DNA of 64,000 bases from Azospirillum brasilense (GCF_007827815.1 NZ_VITH01000001.1:310001-374000); one strand, 5' to 3'. Positions 24,600 to 35,000 are shown, counted from the first letter of the stretch. The notes: a model not told the origin generated them from the sequence alone. Program-made: numbers and translations.

Positions 24600-26279
24600 T
24601 CAGAAGGGCGGCCCGGCGCGGCGACTCGGGCGCTCCCAGACCTTCCCCAGCAGCGCCAGCTTGCTCCGCCCCGGCAGCCGCTCGTCGGACAGGGCTTCCA
24701 GGAAATCGGCCAGCCGCTTGGACCGCATCACGCTGAAGGCGATCAGCCCGACCGTCGCCAGCAGGACGAACAGGAAGAACAGTACGCGCGCCGGCAGCGG
24801 GTCGTCGGCCATGGCGAGCAGGTTCATGCCGAGGAAACCGGTGACCAGCGTGCCGATGGTGCTGACCACCGTCACCACGGTCAGCCGCAGCACCGTGTTG
24901 GCCTGCCGCCGCAGCCCGTCGCTGTCGAGGTAATCGGACATGTCCTGAACCTCGTCCCGCACCTCGGCGTAGAGACGGTCGGTGCCGAGATGCCCGGCCC
25001 ACAGGCGGAACAGGTCGCGCAGCGGCCCCTGAATCGACAGCTCGTGGAACCAGTAGCGGTGGGTGAAGCGCAGGAAGATCTCGAACACTTGCCGGATGTC
25101 GCGCTTGAACCGCTTCACCGACTCCACGGTGCCAATGTCGAGTTGGCTGACCGCCAGCACCAGCCGGTCGGACAGCATCACCAGGGCCGCCCGGTGGAAA
25201 TGCACGACCAGCCCCAGCAGGAAATACTGGTGCCGGAACTGGCCGAGCAGCCCGGTTTCCGCGTCGGTGAAGAAGGCGTCGCCCTCCGGCCCCACCATGA
25301 CCAGTGAATGGCCGCAGCACAGGATGCGGCTGCGCGTCCAGGCGCCGGGTGCCCGCGGGTCCCAGTAGCGGTCGTAGCAGTAGCGTTGCTCGAACCCCTC
25401 CAGGAAGGCCGGGGCGAAGGGCATCGCCTCCCCCGGCCCCGGTCCCGGCCCCGATCCCGGCCCGGGCGACGTGGCGAAGCCCAGCCGCACCCAGTCGGCC
25501 CGCTCCAGCCGTTCCGGCTCGTCCAGCGACAGATAGGCCATGGCCGGCATCCGCTGATATTCAAGCTGGCGGTAGCGCAGCAGCCCGGTCTCCTCCGAAT
25601 GGTGGTGGACCAGGGGGCGCAGAAGGAACGACCAGTGGGCGGCGATGCGCGGCGCCCGGTGGCGGCACACGAAGGACAGGTAATCGGCCTTCCGCTCGTA
25701 GTCGGAAACGGCGAGCACGGCGCCGTCGGCGCTGATCCATTCGACGCGGTGCGGGCATTGCGCCGCGCTGCCGTCCGGCTCCCAGGCGGGCGGATAGGTG
25801 CGGCCCAGCCGGAACAGCGTGTCCTGCACGCGGTCCAGCGGCAGGTCCTCGCCGAACAGTTCGACGACGAGGATCGCCACGTCGACGTCGTGGAAGAAAT
25901 GCAGATCGACATGGGCGATGGTGAAGCGCAGCGGCGCCTGCCCCCGCCGCAGGGTGACCGCCAGCGCCGCCACGTCGCGCCGCCGGAAAACGCGGATCGG
26001 AGAACCGCCATAGCCGGGCCGATGGTCGCGCGATTCCCCCTCGCCATAGAGAAAGCGCTGCACATAGGGCAGGAAGGACACGAACTCGCTGTAATGGCGC
26101 TCGCTGAATTCGCCGGGGTCCTGGGTGAACTCGTCCGCGACCTCCTGCCAGGGGCAATCCGGCCCGCCCAGCCATTCCCAATGGTTCTGGATCTGTGCGC
26201 CCGCCTTCAGCGGCATCAACTGCACCGGCCACAGCAGGATTTCGCGAAACCGGCGCACGCGGATCGGGCTCTCGTCCAT
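24600..26279 (-). CDS. CorA-like divalent cation transporter family protein
   Basis: The protein has 559 residues, much longer than classical CorA (~316). The C-terminus has two hydrophobic helices (VVTVVSTIGTLVTGFLGMN, then VLFFLFVLLATVGLIAFSV). The Gly-Met-Asn pore signature sits at the end of the first, and a cytoplasmic helical domain precedes it. The N-terminal ~300 residues have no clear match, with a strand-rich part (FTIAHVDLHFFHDVDVAILVVELFG). Residues near 310 carry a Pro-Gly repeat (SPGPGSGPGPGPGE) that looks like a flexible linker. Mg2+ or Co2+ transport is inferred from the GMN motif only. The ATG at 26279 fits. Confidence 0.82.
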   Translation of the reverse strand: MDESPIRVRRFREILLWPVQLMPLKAGAQIQNHWEWLGGPDCPWQEVADEFTQDPGEFSERHYSEFVSFLPYVQRFLYGEGESRDHRPGYGGSPIRVFRRRDVAALAVTLRRGQAPLRFTIAHVDLHFFHDVDVAILVVELFGEDLPLDRVQDTLFRLGRTYPPAWEPDGSAAQCPHRVEWISADGAVLAVSDYERKADYLSFVCRHRAPRIAAHWSFLLRPLVHHHSEETGLLRYRQLEYQRMPAMAYLSLDEPERLERADWVRLGFATSPGPGSGPGPGPGEAMPFAPAFLEGFEQRYCYDRYWDPRAPGAWTRSRILCCGHSLVMVGPEGDAFFTDAETGLLGQFRHQYFLLGLVVHFHRAALVMLSDRLVLAVSQLDIGTVESVKRFKRDIRQVFEIFLRFTHRYWFHELSIQGPLRDLFRLWAGHLGTDRLYAEVRDEVQDMSDYLDSDGLRRQANTVLRLTVVTVVSTIGTLVTGFLGMNLLAMADDPLPARVLFFLFVLLATVGLIAFSVMRSKRLADFLEALSDERLPGRSKLALLGKVWERPSRRAGPPF

Positions 26280-26470
26280 GGCGCCCCTCCCCCTTGTCCT
26301 TCTTTTCCCACATCCTAACAGAGTCCGGACCGGCGAGAACGCCGCACCGGGATTGGAGTGGCCGGACGTTCGCGCCATCCCGTTCGCCGCGGACCATTAA
26401 CCAGGACGAAAGCCCGGCCCTGGTAGCGTCCCCTGTTCAGATCATGCGCCGGAGGAGGGTTGATGTGCCG

Positions 26471-27178
26471 ATGACGCGCCGAATCGGGCTGTTTCTTCTG
26501 GTGGCCGGGCTGGGGACCGCCACACCCGCCCTGGCCGTGGAGGGTCCCGTCTCCGATGTCGTCTGCGCCGGTGAGGGCACCGGGCAGCGCTGCACCGTGT
26601 CCGCTGTCCAGCCCTTCGCCGACAACCGCGGCGGCCTCGGCGAGTTGAGCATCAGCGCGGTGCGCGACGCGGCCTGCACCTCCCTCTACATCCTGTTCGA
26701 CGAGCCCATCGCGCTTTCCCGCCCCGTCACTCTGGCGGTCGACGGCGCCCCGCCGCAGCGCTTCTACACGCCACGCCAGCTGTCCGACCTCGCCAACGCG
26801 CTCGACGCCGACGCTCTCGACGCCGACGCTCTCGACGAGGGGCCGCAGACCGGCGCCGCGGCGGAGGCGGCTCCGCCCGAATTCGCCCGCTTCCTGGCCC
26901 AGGTCGCCGCGGGCACGATCGCCGACGAGGACGCCGGGACGGAGATGCTGAGGCGCTTCGCCGCGATCAAGGAGCCGCGGCGGATCGGCCTGACCTGCGG
27001 CCCGATGGAGCGCCTGATGCCGCTGGTCCGCTCCGACCGCCCGTTGCGGCTGGAGTTCCAGAAGCAGGCCGGCGGCGCGACCCAGCTCTATCACTGGCCG
27101 CGGCTCGACCGGCGAACCGTGGAGTTCCGGTTGGGCGGCCTGCTGGAGGCGCTGGACCGGGCCATGCCCGGCTCCTGA
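26471..27178 (+). CDS. secreted hypothetical protein
   Basis: This 235-residue protein has a clear signal peptide: basic MTRR, a hydrophobic core, and cleavage after ATPALA. Mature residues include two Cys pairs (DVVCAGEGTGQRC and ...ACTSLY / LTCGP) that may form disulphides. Near residue 115 is a short in-frame repeat, ALDADALDADALDE, encoded by 15-base tandem units. A GTG two codons upstream, nearer to the GGAGGAGGG ribosome site, is an alternative start. I do not recognise the family. It is probably periplasmic. Confidence 0.72.
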   Translation: MTRRIGLFLLVAGLGTATPALAVEGPVSDVVCAGEGTGQRCTVSAVQPFADNRGGLGELSISAVRDAACTSLYILFDEPIALSRPVTLAVDGAPPQRFYTPRQLSDLANALDADALDADALDEGPQTGAAAEAAPPEFARFLAQVAAGTIADEDAGTEMLRRFAAIKEPRRIGLTCGPMERLMPLVRSDRPLRLEFQKQAGGATQLYHWPRLDRRTVEFRLGGLLEALDRAMPGS

Positions 27179-27377
27179 CGCCACCGCCGAAGCGACGCCA
27201 TCCGGAGTAACCATTCCGGCCCCTTGACGGCACCTCCTCTTTCCAGTCCGACTCGCCCCAATGGGATGAATTGGCGACGCCGGGCCGGGCAAGCGGGTGT
27301 GCGACTTGAGTGCGCGCGCCACCATCCCCATCCTGTCAAGGCAGGACCCACCCATCAAGGACGGAGGAGAGCGGAGC

Positions 27378-28142
27378 GTGTTCGGCTTTGCGCGCAAACT
27401 GTGGTCGGACCCGGAACCCGTCGCGAGCCATGTGCCGCGGGGCGTGCGCGTCTACGCGGTGGGCGACATCCACGGACGCCTGGATCTGCTCGACCAGCTG
27501 CTGGCGCAGATCGACCGCGACGCGACGAGCGGCGCCGACCTTGTCAAATATCTTGTCTTCCTCGGCGACTATGTGGACCGCGGGCCGGATTCCGCGATGG
27601 TCATCGAACGGCTGTGCCGCGAGCCCCTGCCCGGCTTCGGCGCCATCCACCTGCGCGGCAACCACGAGGCGGCGATGATGGACTTCATCGACAAGCCGGA
27701 GGCCGGGCCGGACTGGCTGGAGTATGGCGGGCGGGCGACGCTGGCCAGTTACGGCGTTCCGGCCCCCGTCGAGGACGCCCCGCCGGAGCATGTGGACGAA
27801 GCCCGCCAGCGCTTCGCCGCCGCCCTGCCGCCCCATCACCGGGCCTTCCTGGCCGGGCTGCGCTCCAGCGTCGCCATCGGCGACTATCTGTTCGTCCATG
27901 CCGGCATCCGTCCCGGCCTGCCGCTGCACCGCCAGCGCGACGAGGACCTGCTGTGGATCCGGCGGGAGTTCCTGACCTCCCACCTCGACCACGGCAAGCT
28001 CGTCGTGCACGGCCACACCATCGTCGAGCAGCCGGACATCCGCTCCAACCGCATCGGCATCGACACCGGGGCCTACGCCTCCAACCGGCTGACCGCGCTG
28101 GTCCTGGAGGGCGGGGAGCGCCGCTTCCTCTGCACCGTCTGA
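27378..28142 (+). CDS. metallophosphoesterase (PPP-type serine/threonine phosphatase)
   Basis: The protein has 254 residues and a complete PPP signature: GDIHGR, GDYVDRG, LRGNHE, and distal His residues in FVHAGIRPG and HGHT. It should bind two metals and hydrolyse phosphoester or Ap4A-like substrates, like bacterial PrpA/PrpE and lambda phosphatase. The GTG at 27378 directly follows a GGAGGAG/CGGAG ribosome site. The upstream reading frame lacks conserved features. It is convergent with the LysR gene, 4 bases apart. Confidence 0.92.
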   Translation: MFGFARKLWSDPEPVASHVPRGVRVYAVGDIHGRLDLLDQLLAQIDRDATSGADLVKYLVFLGDYVDRGPDSAMVIERLCREPLPGFGAIHLRGNHEAAMMDFIDKPEAGPDWLEYGGRATLASYGVPAPVEDAPPEHVDEARQRFAAALPPHHRAFLAGLRSSVAIGDYLFVHAGIRPGLPLHRQRDEDLLWIRREFLTSHLDHGKLVVHGHTIVEQPDIRSNRIGIDTGAYASNRLTALVLEGGERRFLCTV

Positions 28143-28146
28143 CTCT

Positions 28147-29052
28147 CTACGGAGCGGCCTGACGGCGCCAGTCCTTGAGGAAGTCGAGAAAGGCGCGCAG
28201 CGCCGCCGGCGGCTGGCGGCGCGACGGGTAGTAGAGGAAGGGGCCGGGAAAGCCCTGGCTCCAGTCCTCCAGCACGGCAACGAGGCGGCCGGACGCGAGG
28301 TGATCGGCCACATAGCCGTCGAAGGTCAGCAGGAAGCCCAGCCCGTCCAGCGCCGCGCGGACCTGAACGCCGACATGGCCGGCGTGGAAGGGCCCGCCCG
28401 GCTGGACGCGCACCACGCGCCCGTCCCGCTCGAACTCCCAGGGCGGGTGGGCGCCGCTGGCGTAGACGACGGAGATGGTCGGCTTGCCCAGCAGGTCCTC
28501 CGGCTGTTGCGGCACTCCGAAACGCTCCAGAACCGACGGCGCCGCGCACAGCACGTAGCGTTGCGGCGAACCGAGCGACACCGCGATCATGTCCTGCGCC
28601 AGATGTTCCTCGTAGCGCACACCCGCGTCATAGCCCCGCGCCACGATGTCGATCAGCGCCATGTCTACGGTGATCTCCAGCTCCACCTCGGGGAAGCGGC
28701 GCAGGAAGGGCGTGACCATCGGGGCCAGCACCAGATCGGCCGCCGGGGCCGGAGCGTTGATGCGCAGCCGCCCCGCCGGTCGGCCCTGGCGCTCCCGCAG
28801 GTCGGACAGGGCGCCGGCCACCTCGCCCAGGGCCGGTTCCAGCCGGCGGAGAAGCTGCTCCCCGGCCTCGGTCGGGGCGACGCTGCGCGTCGTGCGGTTC
28901 AGCAGGCGGACGCCGAGATGCTCCTCCAGGTCCCGCATCCGCTGGCTGAGGCTGGAGACGGACACCCGCTGCTCCAGCGCCGCGCGGCGGAAGCTGCGAA
29001 GACGCGCCACGGCGGCGAAGGCGTGCAGGTCGCGCAGGTCGGTGTCGTCCAT
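28147..29052 (-). CDS. LysR-family transcriptional regulator
   Basis: This 301-residue protein has an N-terminal winged helix (DLHAFAAVARLRSFRRAALEQRVSVSSLSQRMRDLEEHLG) and a periplasmic-binding-like effector domain. It is close to the CrgA/PA0477-like group with the RLRINAPA...A-D-L-V-L-A-P stretch. The start at 29052 (MDDTDL) gives the usual spacing to the HTH. A start at 29097 would add 15 residues. It is divergent from an aldo/keto reductase 136 bp away and probably controls it. Confidence 0.92.
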   Translation of the reverse strand: MDDTDLRDLHAFAAVARLRSFRRAALEQRVSVSSLSQRMRDLEEHLGVRLLNRTTRSVAPTEAGEQLLRRLEPALGEVAGALSDLRERQGRPAGRLRINAPAPAADLVLAPMVTPFLRRFPEVELEITVDMALIDIVARGYDAGVRYEEHLAQDMIAVSLGSPQRYVLCAAPSVLERFGVPQQPEDLLGKPTISVVYASGAHPPWEFERDGRVVRVQPGGPFHAGHVGVQVRAALDGLGFLLTFDGYVADHLASGRLVAVLEDWSQGFPGPFLYYPSRRQPPAALRAFLDFLKDWRRQAAP

Positions 29053-29067
29053 TTCCGCGGTCCGATT

Positions 29068-29083
29068 GTTCGAAGCAGCGAAC
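29068..29083. promoter_or_regulatory. candidate LysR operator in the divergent promoter
   Basis: GTTCG, 6 bases, CGAAC lies between the LysR gene and the aldo/keto reductase. The size and position suit a LysR-type recognition dyad. The arms are only 5 bp, so this is tentative. Confidence 0.3.
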
Positions 29084-29188
29084 AGCCCGTTCGGCATTGT
29101 CCATCTTATCGGATCAATGGCGCCGGGTCATCATCCAGGGCACGGCGCCACCGGACCGGCGCCGCGACGGACGGAGAGGATCTAAACC

Positions 29189-30190
29189 ATGGAACAGCGC
29201 ACGCTTGGGGCCGCCGGCCCCGTCAGTTCGGTCATCGGTCTCGGCTGCATGGGCATGTCGGACTTCTACGGCCCCGCCGACCAGGAGGAGAGCATCGCCA
29301 CGATCCACGCGGCGCTCGACGCCGGGATCACGCTGCTCGACACCGGCGACTTCTACGGCATGGGGCACAACGAGCTGCTCATCCGCGACGCCCTGCGCGA
29401 ACGCGACCGCGACGGGCTGCTGATCAGCGTGAAGTTCGGCGCCCTGCGCGATCCGCAGATGGGCTGGAACGGCTACGATTCCCGCCCGGTGGCGGTGAAG
29501 AACTTCCTGACCTATTCGCTGCGCCGGCTGGGGGTGGACCACATCGACATCTACCGACCGGCCCGCCTCGACCCCAGCGTGCCCATCGAGGACACGGTGG
29601 GCGCCATGGCCGACTTGGTGAAGGCCGGCTACATCCGCCACATCGGCCTGTCCGAGGTCGGACCGGACACCATCCGCCGCGCCGCCGCGGTGCACCCGAT
29701 CAGCGACCTGCAGATCGAATACTCCCTGATCTCCCGCGGGATCGAGGAGGCCATCCTGCCGACCTGCCGGGAGCTTGGCATCGGCGTCACCGCCTATGGT
29801 GTGCTGTCGCGCGGCCTGATCAGCGGCCATTGGAGCAAGGACCGTGCGGGCCAGGATTTCCGCAGCCGCAGCCCGCGCTTCCAGGGCGAGAATCTGGACC
29901 GGAACCTGGCGCTGGTCGAGCGCCTGCGTGACATCGCCCAGCGCATCGGCGGCTCGGTGGCCCAGGTCGCCATCGCCTGGGTGGCGGCGCAGGGCCGCGA
30001 CATCGTCCCGCTGGTCGGCGCCCGCCGCCGCGACCGTCTGGCCGAGGCGCTGGGCGCCCTCGACCTCACCCTGTCGGCGGAGGATCTGGCGCAACTGGCC
30101 GAAGCCCTGCCGCCGGGTGCTGCGGCGGGCGAGCGCTACCCGGCGGCGCAGCTCGCCCATATGGACAGCGAGACGTACAAGAAGCCGTAA
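29189..30190 (+). CDS. aldo/keto reductase
   Basis: This 333-residue (beta/alpha)8 NADPH reductase has the catalytic Asp and Tyr in LLDTGDFYGMGHNE and Lys in LISVKFG. The fourth tetrad position, normally His in a QxHRxDP-type motif, reads YRPARLDP, so Ala replaces His. This could be a subfamily feature. The rest (GYIRHIGLSEVG, QIEYSL, VPLVGARRRDRLAEALGAL) is typical of the AKR11/13-like YhdN group. The ATG at 29189 has GGAGAGGA upstream. Expression is probably controlled by the divergent LysR. The substrate is unknown. Confidence 0.9.
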   Translation: MEQRTLGAAGPVSSVIGLGCMGMSDFYGPADQEESIATIHAALDAGITLLDTGDFYGMGHNELLIRDALRERDRDGLLISVKFGALRDPQMGWNGYDSRPVAVKNFLTYSLRRLGVDHIDIYRPARLDPSVPIEDTVGAMADLVKAGYIRHIGLSEVGPDTIRRAAAVHPISDLQIEYSLISRGIEEAILPTCRELGIGVTAYGVLSRGLISGHWSKDRAGQDFRSRSPRFQGENLDRNLALVERLRDIAQRIGGSVAQVAIAWVAAQGRDIVPLVGARRRDRLAEALGALDLTLSAEDLAQLAEALPPGAAAGERYPAAQLAHMDSETYKKP

Positions 30191-30208
30191 GGTTTGCCCC
30201 CACCCCGG

Positions 30209-30269
30209 CCCTCCCCCGCTGTCGCAGGGGAGGGAGATAGGTCCCCTCCCCTGCGACAGCGGGGGAGGG
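30209..30269. repeat. 26-bp perfect inverted repeat, possible shared terminator
   Basis: Arms at 30209-30234 and 30244-30269 are exact reverse complements (CCCTCCCCCGCTGTCGCAGG type) around a 9-base loop. Weaker outer symmetry reaches 30197-30282. It lies between the convergent aldo/keto reductase and pyk genes. Confidence 0.85.
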
Positions 30270-30303
30270 TTAGGGAGGGGGCAACCGAACCGCCGCCCGC
30301 GCC

Positions 30304-31722
30304 TTACCCCTCGACCTGCACCACGCGCAGGTTGTTGGTGGTCCCCGCCTTGGCGAACGGAATGCCGGCCACCACGACCATCTGGTCGTTGGGCTTGGCG
30401 AAGCCCTCCTCCTTGGCGAAGCCGAGCGCCCGCTCGACCATCTCCTCGTAGGTGTGGATGTCGGCGGACAGGACGCTGTGCGCGCCCCAGAGCAGGGACA
30501 AGCGGCGCGACACCGCGGCGTGCGGCGTGATCGCCAGGATCGGCACCGCCGGGCGACGGCGGGCGATGCGGGCGGCCGTGGTGCCGCTGGAGGTGTAGGC
30601 GACGATGGTCGAGGCGTGGATCACCTCGGCCAGATCGGCCGCGGCGGCGGCCACGGCGTGCGGCGCGGTCTGCTCCTCGCCGGGGTCCGACGCGTCGATG
30701 ATGGAACGGTAGAGCTTGTGCTGCTCGGTGCTGCGGATGATGCGGTCCATCATCTCCACGGCCTCGACCGGGAAGGCGCCGCTGGCCGATTCCGCCGACA
30801 GCATCACCGCGTCGGCGCCGTCATAGATGGCGGTCGCCACGTCCGACGCCTCGGCCCGCGTCGGGGTCGGCGCGTTGACCATGGAATCGAGCATCTGAGT
30901 CGCCACGATCACCGGCTTCACGGCGAGGCGGCAGGCGCGCACCAGCTCCTTCTGGCGGCCCGGCACCTCCTCGTGCGGGATCTCGACGCCCAGGTCGCCG
31001 CGGGCGACCATGACCGAGTCCGACAGGCGGATGATGTCGTCGATGCGGTCGAGCGCCGCCGGCTTCTCGATCTTCGACATCAGCCCGGCGCGGTCGCCGA
31101 TCAGCCCGCGGGCCTCCAGCAGGTCGGCGGGCTTCTGCACGAAGGACATCGCCACCCAGTCGACACCCAGTTCCAGACCGAAGGCAAGATCGACGCGGTC
31201 CTTGGCGGTCAGCGGCGACAGCTCCAGCACCGTGTCGGGCAGGTTGACGCCCTTGCGGTTCGAGATGGTCCCGCCGATCACCACCTTGGCATCGATGTAG
31301 TCGTCGCCCAGCCCGGTCACGGCGACGCGCACGCGCCCGTCGTCGATCAGAAGATTGTGGCCCGGCATCACCGCGGCGAAGATTTCCGGATGGGGCAGCG
31401 GGATCGCCGTCTTGTCGCCGTCGGCGCCGGACAGGACGAAGCGGATCGATTCGCCGGCGGCGACGGTGATCTTGCCGTCACGGATGGTGCCGACGCGGAT
31501 CTTCGGGCCCTGCAGGTCCTGAAGGATGCCGATGGGGCGGCCCATCTCGGCTTCCAGCGCGCGGATGGCGGCGTGGACCTTGGCGTGGTCCTCGTGCGTC
31601 CCATGGCTGAAATTCAGGCGGAAGGTATCGACGCCGGCCAGGAACAGCCGCTTCAGCATCTCAGGCGTGTTGCTGGCGGGACCGACCGTGGCAACGATCT
31701 TCGCGCGGCGGTGACGACGCAT
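30304..31722 (-). CDS. pyk: pyruvate kinase
   Basis: This 472-residue enzyme makes the last ATP of glycolysis from phosphoenolpyruvate. Landmarks are KIVATVGPASNTPEML, FRLNFSHG, QDLQGPKIRVG, the active-site Lys in LMSKIEKPAAL, VARGDLGVEIP and ATQMLDSM. The C-terminal allosteric domain is present, so the length is normal. The ATG at 31722 follows GAGG. The 5' flank holds a stable hairpin. Confidence 0.97.
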   Translation of the reverse strand: MRRHRRAKIVATVGPASNTPEMLKRLFLAGVDTFRLNFSHGTHEDHAKVHAAIRALEAEMGRPIGILQDLQGPKIRVGTIRDGKITVAAGESIRFVLSGADGDKTAIPLPHPEIFAAVMPGHNLLIDDGRVRVAVTGLGDDYIDAKVVIGGTISNRKGVNLPDTVLELSPLTAKDRVDLAFGLELGVDWVAMSFVQKPADLLEARGLIGDRAGLMSKIEKPAALDRIDDIIRLSDSVMVARGDLGVEIPHEEVPGRQKELVRACRLAVKPVIVATQMLDSMVNAPTPTRAEASDVATAIYDGADAVMLSAESASGAFPVEAVEMMDRIIRSTEQHKLYRSIIDASDPGEEQTAPHAVAAAAADLAEVIHASTIVAYTSSGTTAARIARRRPAVPILAITPHAAVSRRLSLLWGAHSVLSADIHTYEEMVERALGFAKEEGFAKPNDQMVVVAGIPFAKAGTTNNLRVVQVEG

Positions 31723-32077
31723 ATAAATTCGGCCTCTAGGGCCGCCTCCTTGATGGAGTGTCGAACGGCGGGCATGCCGGGTGGGAACCGGGCGGTCCTG
31801 GAACCGCCCGGCTGCCGTTCACATTGGTGGATGAGCGCCCGCTGACAACCACCAGGGCCGCAATAAAGCCCCGCCTGTGGCACGGCCGCCGCCGGCGGGC
31901 CGCGCCCCGCGTCCGTTCGTACACCCAATCATCACCGATCCGTCACCGAACGGTCACGCAAGGCCGCTATCACTCGCGCCGGCTGAGCGCGCGCCGCGGA
32001 TTCGACCGCCGCGCGCGCCGACCTCCTGCCCGCAAGACATTCTCGCCATCGACCGCGTCATCTCAGGGAGTGTGACC
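31723..32077. other. 355-bp divergent intergenic region between pyk and the autotransporter
   Basis: It contains the promoters of both genes, a 9-bp hairpin at 31788-31811 and no convincing reading frame. GC content is close to its neighbours. No clear -35/-10 pair could be assigned. Confidence 0.6.
31788..31811 (-). promoter_or_regulatory. stable hairpin in the pyk upstream region
   Basis: CCGGGCGGT, 6 bases, ACCGCCCGG form a perfect 9-bp stem centred ~77 bp upstream of the pyk start. It could be a leader structure, an operator or the remains of a terminator. There is no T-run beside it. Confidence 0.4.
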
Positions 32078-35000
32078 ATGCCGACCCGCCAGGGGCTCTT
32101 GGCAACCACGGCGCTGCACGGCTGCGTGGGCCTTCTGCTGTTCGTGTCCAGCCCGGCGCTGGCCCAATTCGCGGTGACGGGCGGAAGCACGGTCACCGGG
32201 TCGCAAACCCTCTCCGGCAGCCAGACCGGCACCGTCGCCGCCGGCGGCACGCTGCAGACCTCCGGCGCTGCCGTCACGCAGAGCGGAACCGCCAGCAATG
32301 TGATTCTGGACAACGCCGGCACCATCCGCTCGACCGGCGGGCGCGGCTTCGACACCTCGGGCGGCAACACGGTGCGGACGCTGACCCTGACCAACCGGGC
32401 CGGCGCGCTGATCCAGTCGGACGCCAACGACGCGGTCCGCATCAACACCAACATCACCAGCGGCGGGGTCACCATCGACAACGCCGGCACCATCCGCGCC
32501 GCCGCCCCCACCGATCCGGCAAGCGCGGTGCAGGGCCAGGCGCTGGACCTGCGCACGATGAACACGGCGGGCGTTCCGCTGAGTGTCATCAACCGCGCCA
32601 CCGGCGTGATCGAGGCGCTGAACGACGACGCCCTGCGGCCCGGCCTGAACGCCACCATCGACAATTCCGGAATCATCCGCAGCTTTGGCGCCAACACCAG
32701 CGGCGGCGCCAACGGCACCGCCGACGCCATCGACGCGGGCGGACGGACCGGCGTGACCGTGACCAACCGTTCGGGCGGCCTGATCTCCGGCGCGCGGCAC
32801 GGCATCACCGCCGACACCGACATCACCGTGGTCAACGAGGCCGGCGGCACCATCGTCGGGCGCAACGGTTCGGGTGTCGGGTCCGACGGCAACGGCACGG
32901 TCATCAACCGCGGCCTGATCTCCGGCGACTACGCCGGCGCCGGCAACATCGTCAACAGCAGCGGCGCCGCCTCGACCAACGGCGATGGCGACGGCGTGGA
33001 CATCGATTACATCGGCACCATCGTCAACGACGGGACGATCCGCGGCACCGGGGCCGGCGGCGTCGATTCCGGCGGGCGCCCGAACGGCGCGGACGGCATC
33101 GCCATGGGCGGCGGCACCATCACCAACGCCGCCGGCGGCGTCATCTCCGGCACCGGCCACGGCATCATGATCGACGACGGGGCGGAGGGGGCGGCCTATG
33201 GGGTCACCACCATCACCAACGCCGGGCGGATCGAAAGCCGCGACGGCCCGGCCATCACCCTGATCGGCCCCTACGCCAACACCATCACCAACTCCGGCAC
33301 CATCACGGGCGGCGGCGGCGACCCCATCGCCATCGCCTTCGGCGCCGGCAACGACCGGCTGGTGATCCAGGGCGGCGCGATCCTTGGCAGGGTGCTGGGC
33401 GGCGGCGGCACCGACGCGCTGGAGGTCCAGCTCGGCAGCGGCGGGCGCTACGTCATCGGCGTGCGGGACGCCTACAGCGGCTTCGCCACCGCAACGGTCG
33501 GCCGCGGCACGCTGGTGGTCGACGGCCCGCTGGCGCTCGGCAGCGCCCTGACGGTCGCCTCCGGCGCCACGCTGGCCGGCACCGGCAGCATCACCGTCCC
33601 GGCGACCACCGTGGCCGGCACCGTGGCGCCGGGCACCGGCACGTCCGGCACGCTTGCGATAGCGGGCAATGTGTCCTTCGCCGCCGGCTCCCGCCTCCAG
33701 GTCGGCATCGACCCCGCCGGCACCGCGTCGAAGCTGGCGGTCGGCGGAACAGCCACGCTGTCGAACGGCGCCACCGTCCAGGTGACGGCGGCCGACGGGC
33801 TGTACCTGACCGGGCGCAGTTACGAGATCCTGACCGCCTCGGGCGGAGTCACCGGCCAGTTCGGCGCCGTCGAGCGGCTGAACCCGGCGCCGCTCGGCGC
33901 CGGCACCCTGGCGCTGAGCCAGACCGGCAATGCCATCCTGCTCCAGCTCAACCCCGGCAACCCGTTCAACGGGCAGCGCAACAGCGTCAACATCGCCAAC
34001 ATGGACGTCGGCTTCGCCATCGCCGGGGCGGGCAGCGGCGACAGCCTGACGCTGGAGGGCAACTCCACCGTCCGCGCCGACGTCACGAACCTCGCCCAGC
34101 TCCAGATCGGCACGAGCACCGGCACGGCAACCGGCGTCGCGCTGGCCTCCGGCACCCAATCGGTCGCCGCCACCACGGTGAAGGCGAACGCCCAGCTGGC
34201 GGTCAACACGCGCCTCGCCAGCCCGACCGTCACCGTGGAGCGCGGCGGCCTGCTGTCGGGCGACGGGCGGATCACCGGCGCGGTGAGCAACGGCGGCACG
34301 CTCAGCCCCGGCAACTCCCCGGGCGTCCTGACCGTGGAGGGCGCCGTCGCCAACGCCGCCGGATCGACCCTGCGCGTCGAGATCGACGGGCCGACCGCCG
34401 GGACCGGCGCCGGCTTCCACGATCAGCTGGCGGTCGCCGGCACGCCCGGCCTCTTCGCCGCCGGCGGTACACTGGTCCCGGTCACCCGTGGCATCAGTGG
34501 CGTCGCAACCAACGCCTTCACGCCGCGCCTCGGCCAGGGCTTCACCATCGTCACCGCCAGCGGCGGCGTGACCGGCGCCTTCGCCGGCATCGCCCAGCCC
34601 GCCGTCGGTCTGCCCGCCGGCACGCGGTTCGACACCGTCTACGGCCCGAATACGATCACCCTCACCGCCACACCGGCGAGCTACGCCCGGCTGGCGGCGG
34701 CGGACGTGCCGGCCACGGCCAACCAGTCGGCGGTCGGCGCCGCGCTGGACGCCGTCCGCCCGGCCGCCGGCACCCGCCCGTCCGACGCGGCCAAGCCGCT
34801 GTTCGACGCCCTCTACCCGCTGTCCGGCCAAGCCATCCCCGCGGCGCTCGACAGCCTGGGCGGCACCGTCCATGCGGAGGCGGTGACCGCCGCCCGCGAC
34901 ACCGCCCGCCTGTTCGGCGACGCGGTCCAGGGCCGCATGGCCGCGCTGCGCGCCGACGGCCTCGCCACCTCCATCGCCCCGCTGGCCATGCCGGAGGCAG

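Noticed and set aside
25425-25475. Pro-Gly repeat in the CorA-like gene as a frameshift or contingency locus
   Set aside because: The reading frame is intact and the imperfect repeat is short; it looks like a linker.
26790-26840. Short DADAL tandem repeat as a minisatellite of interest
   Set aside because: Only about two and a half 15-base units; too short to suggest phase variation without strain comparison.
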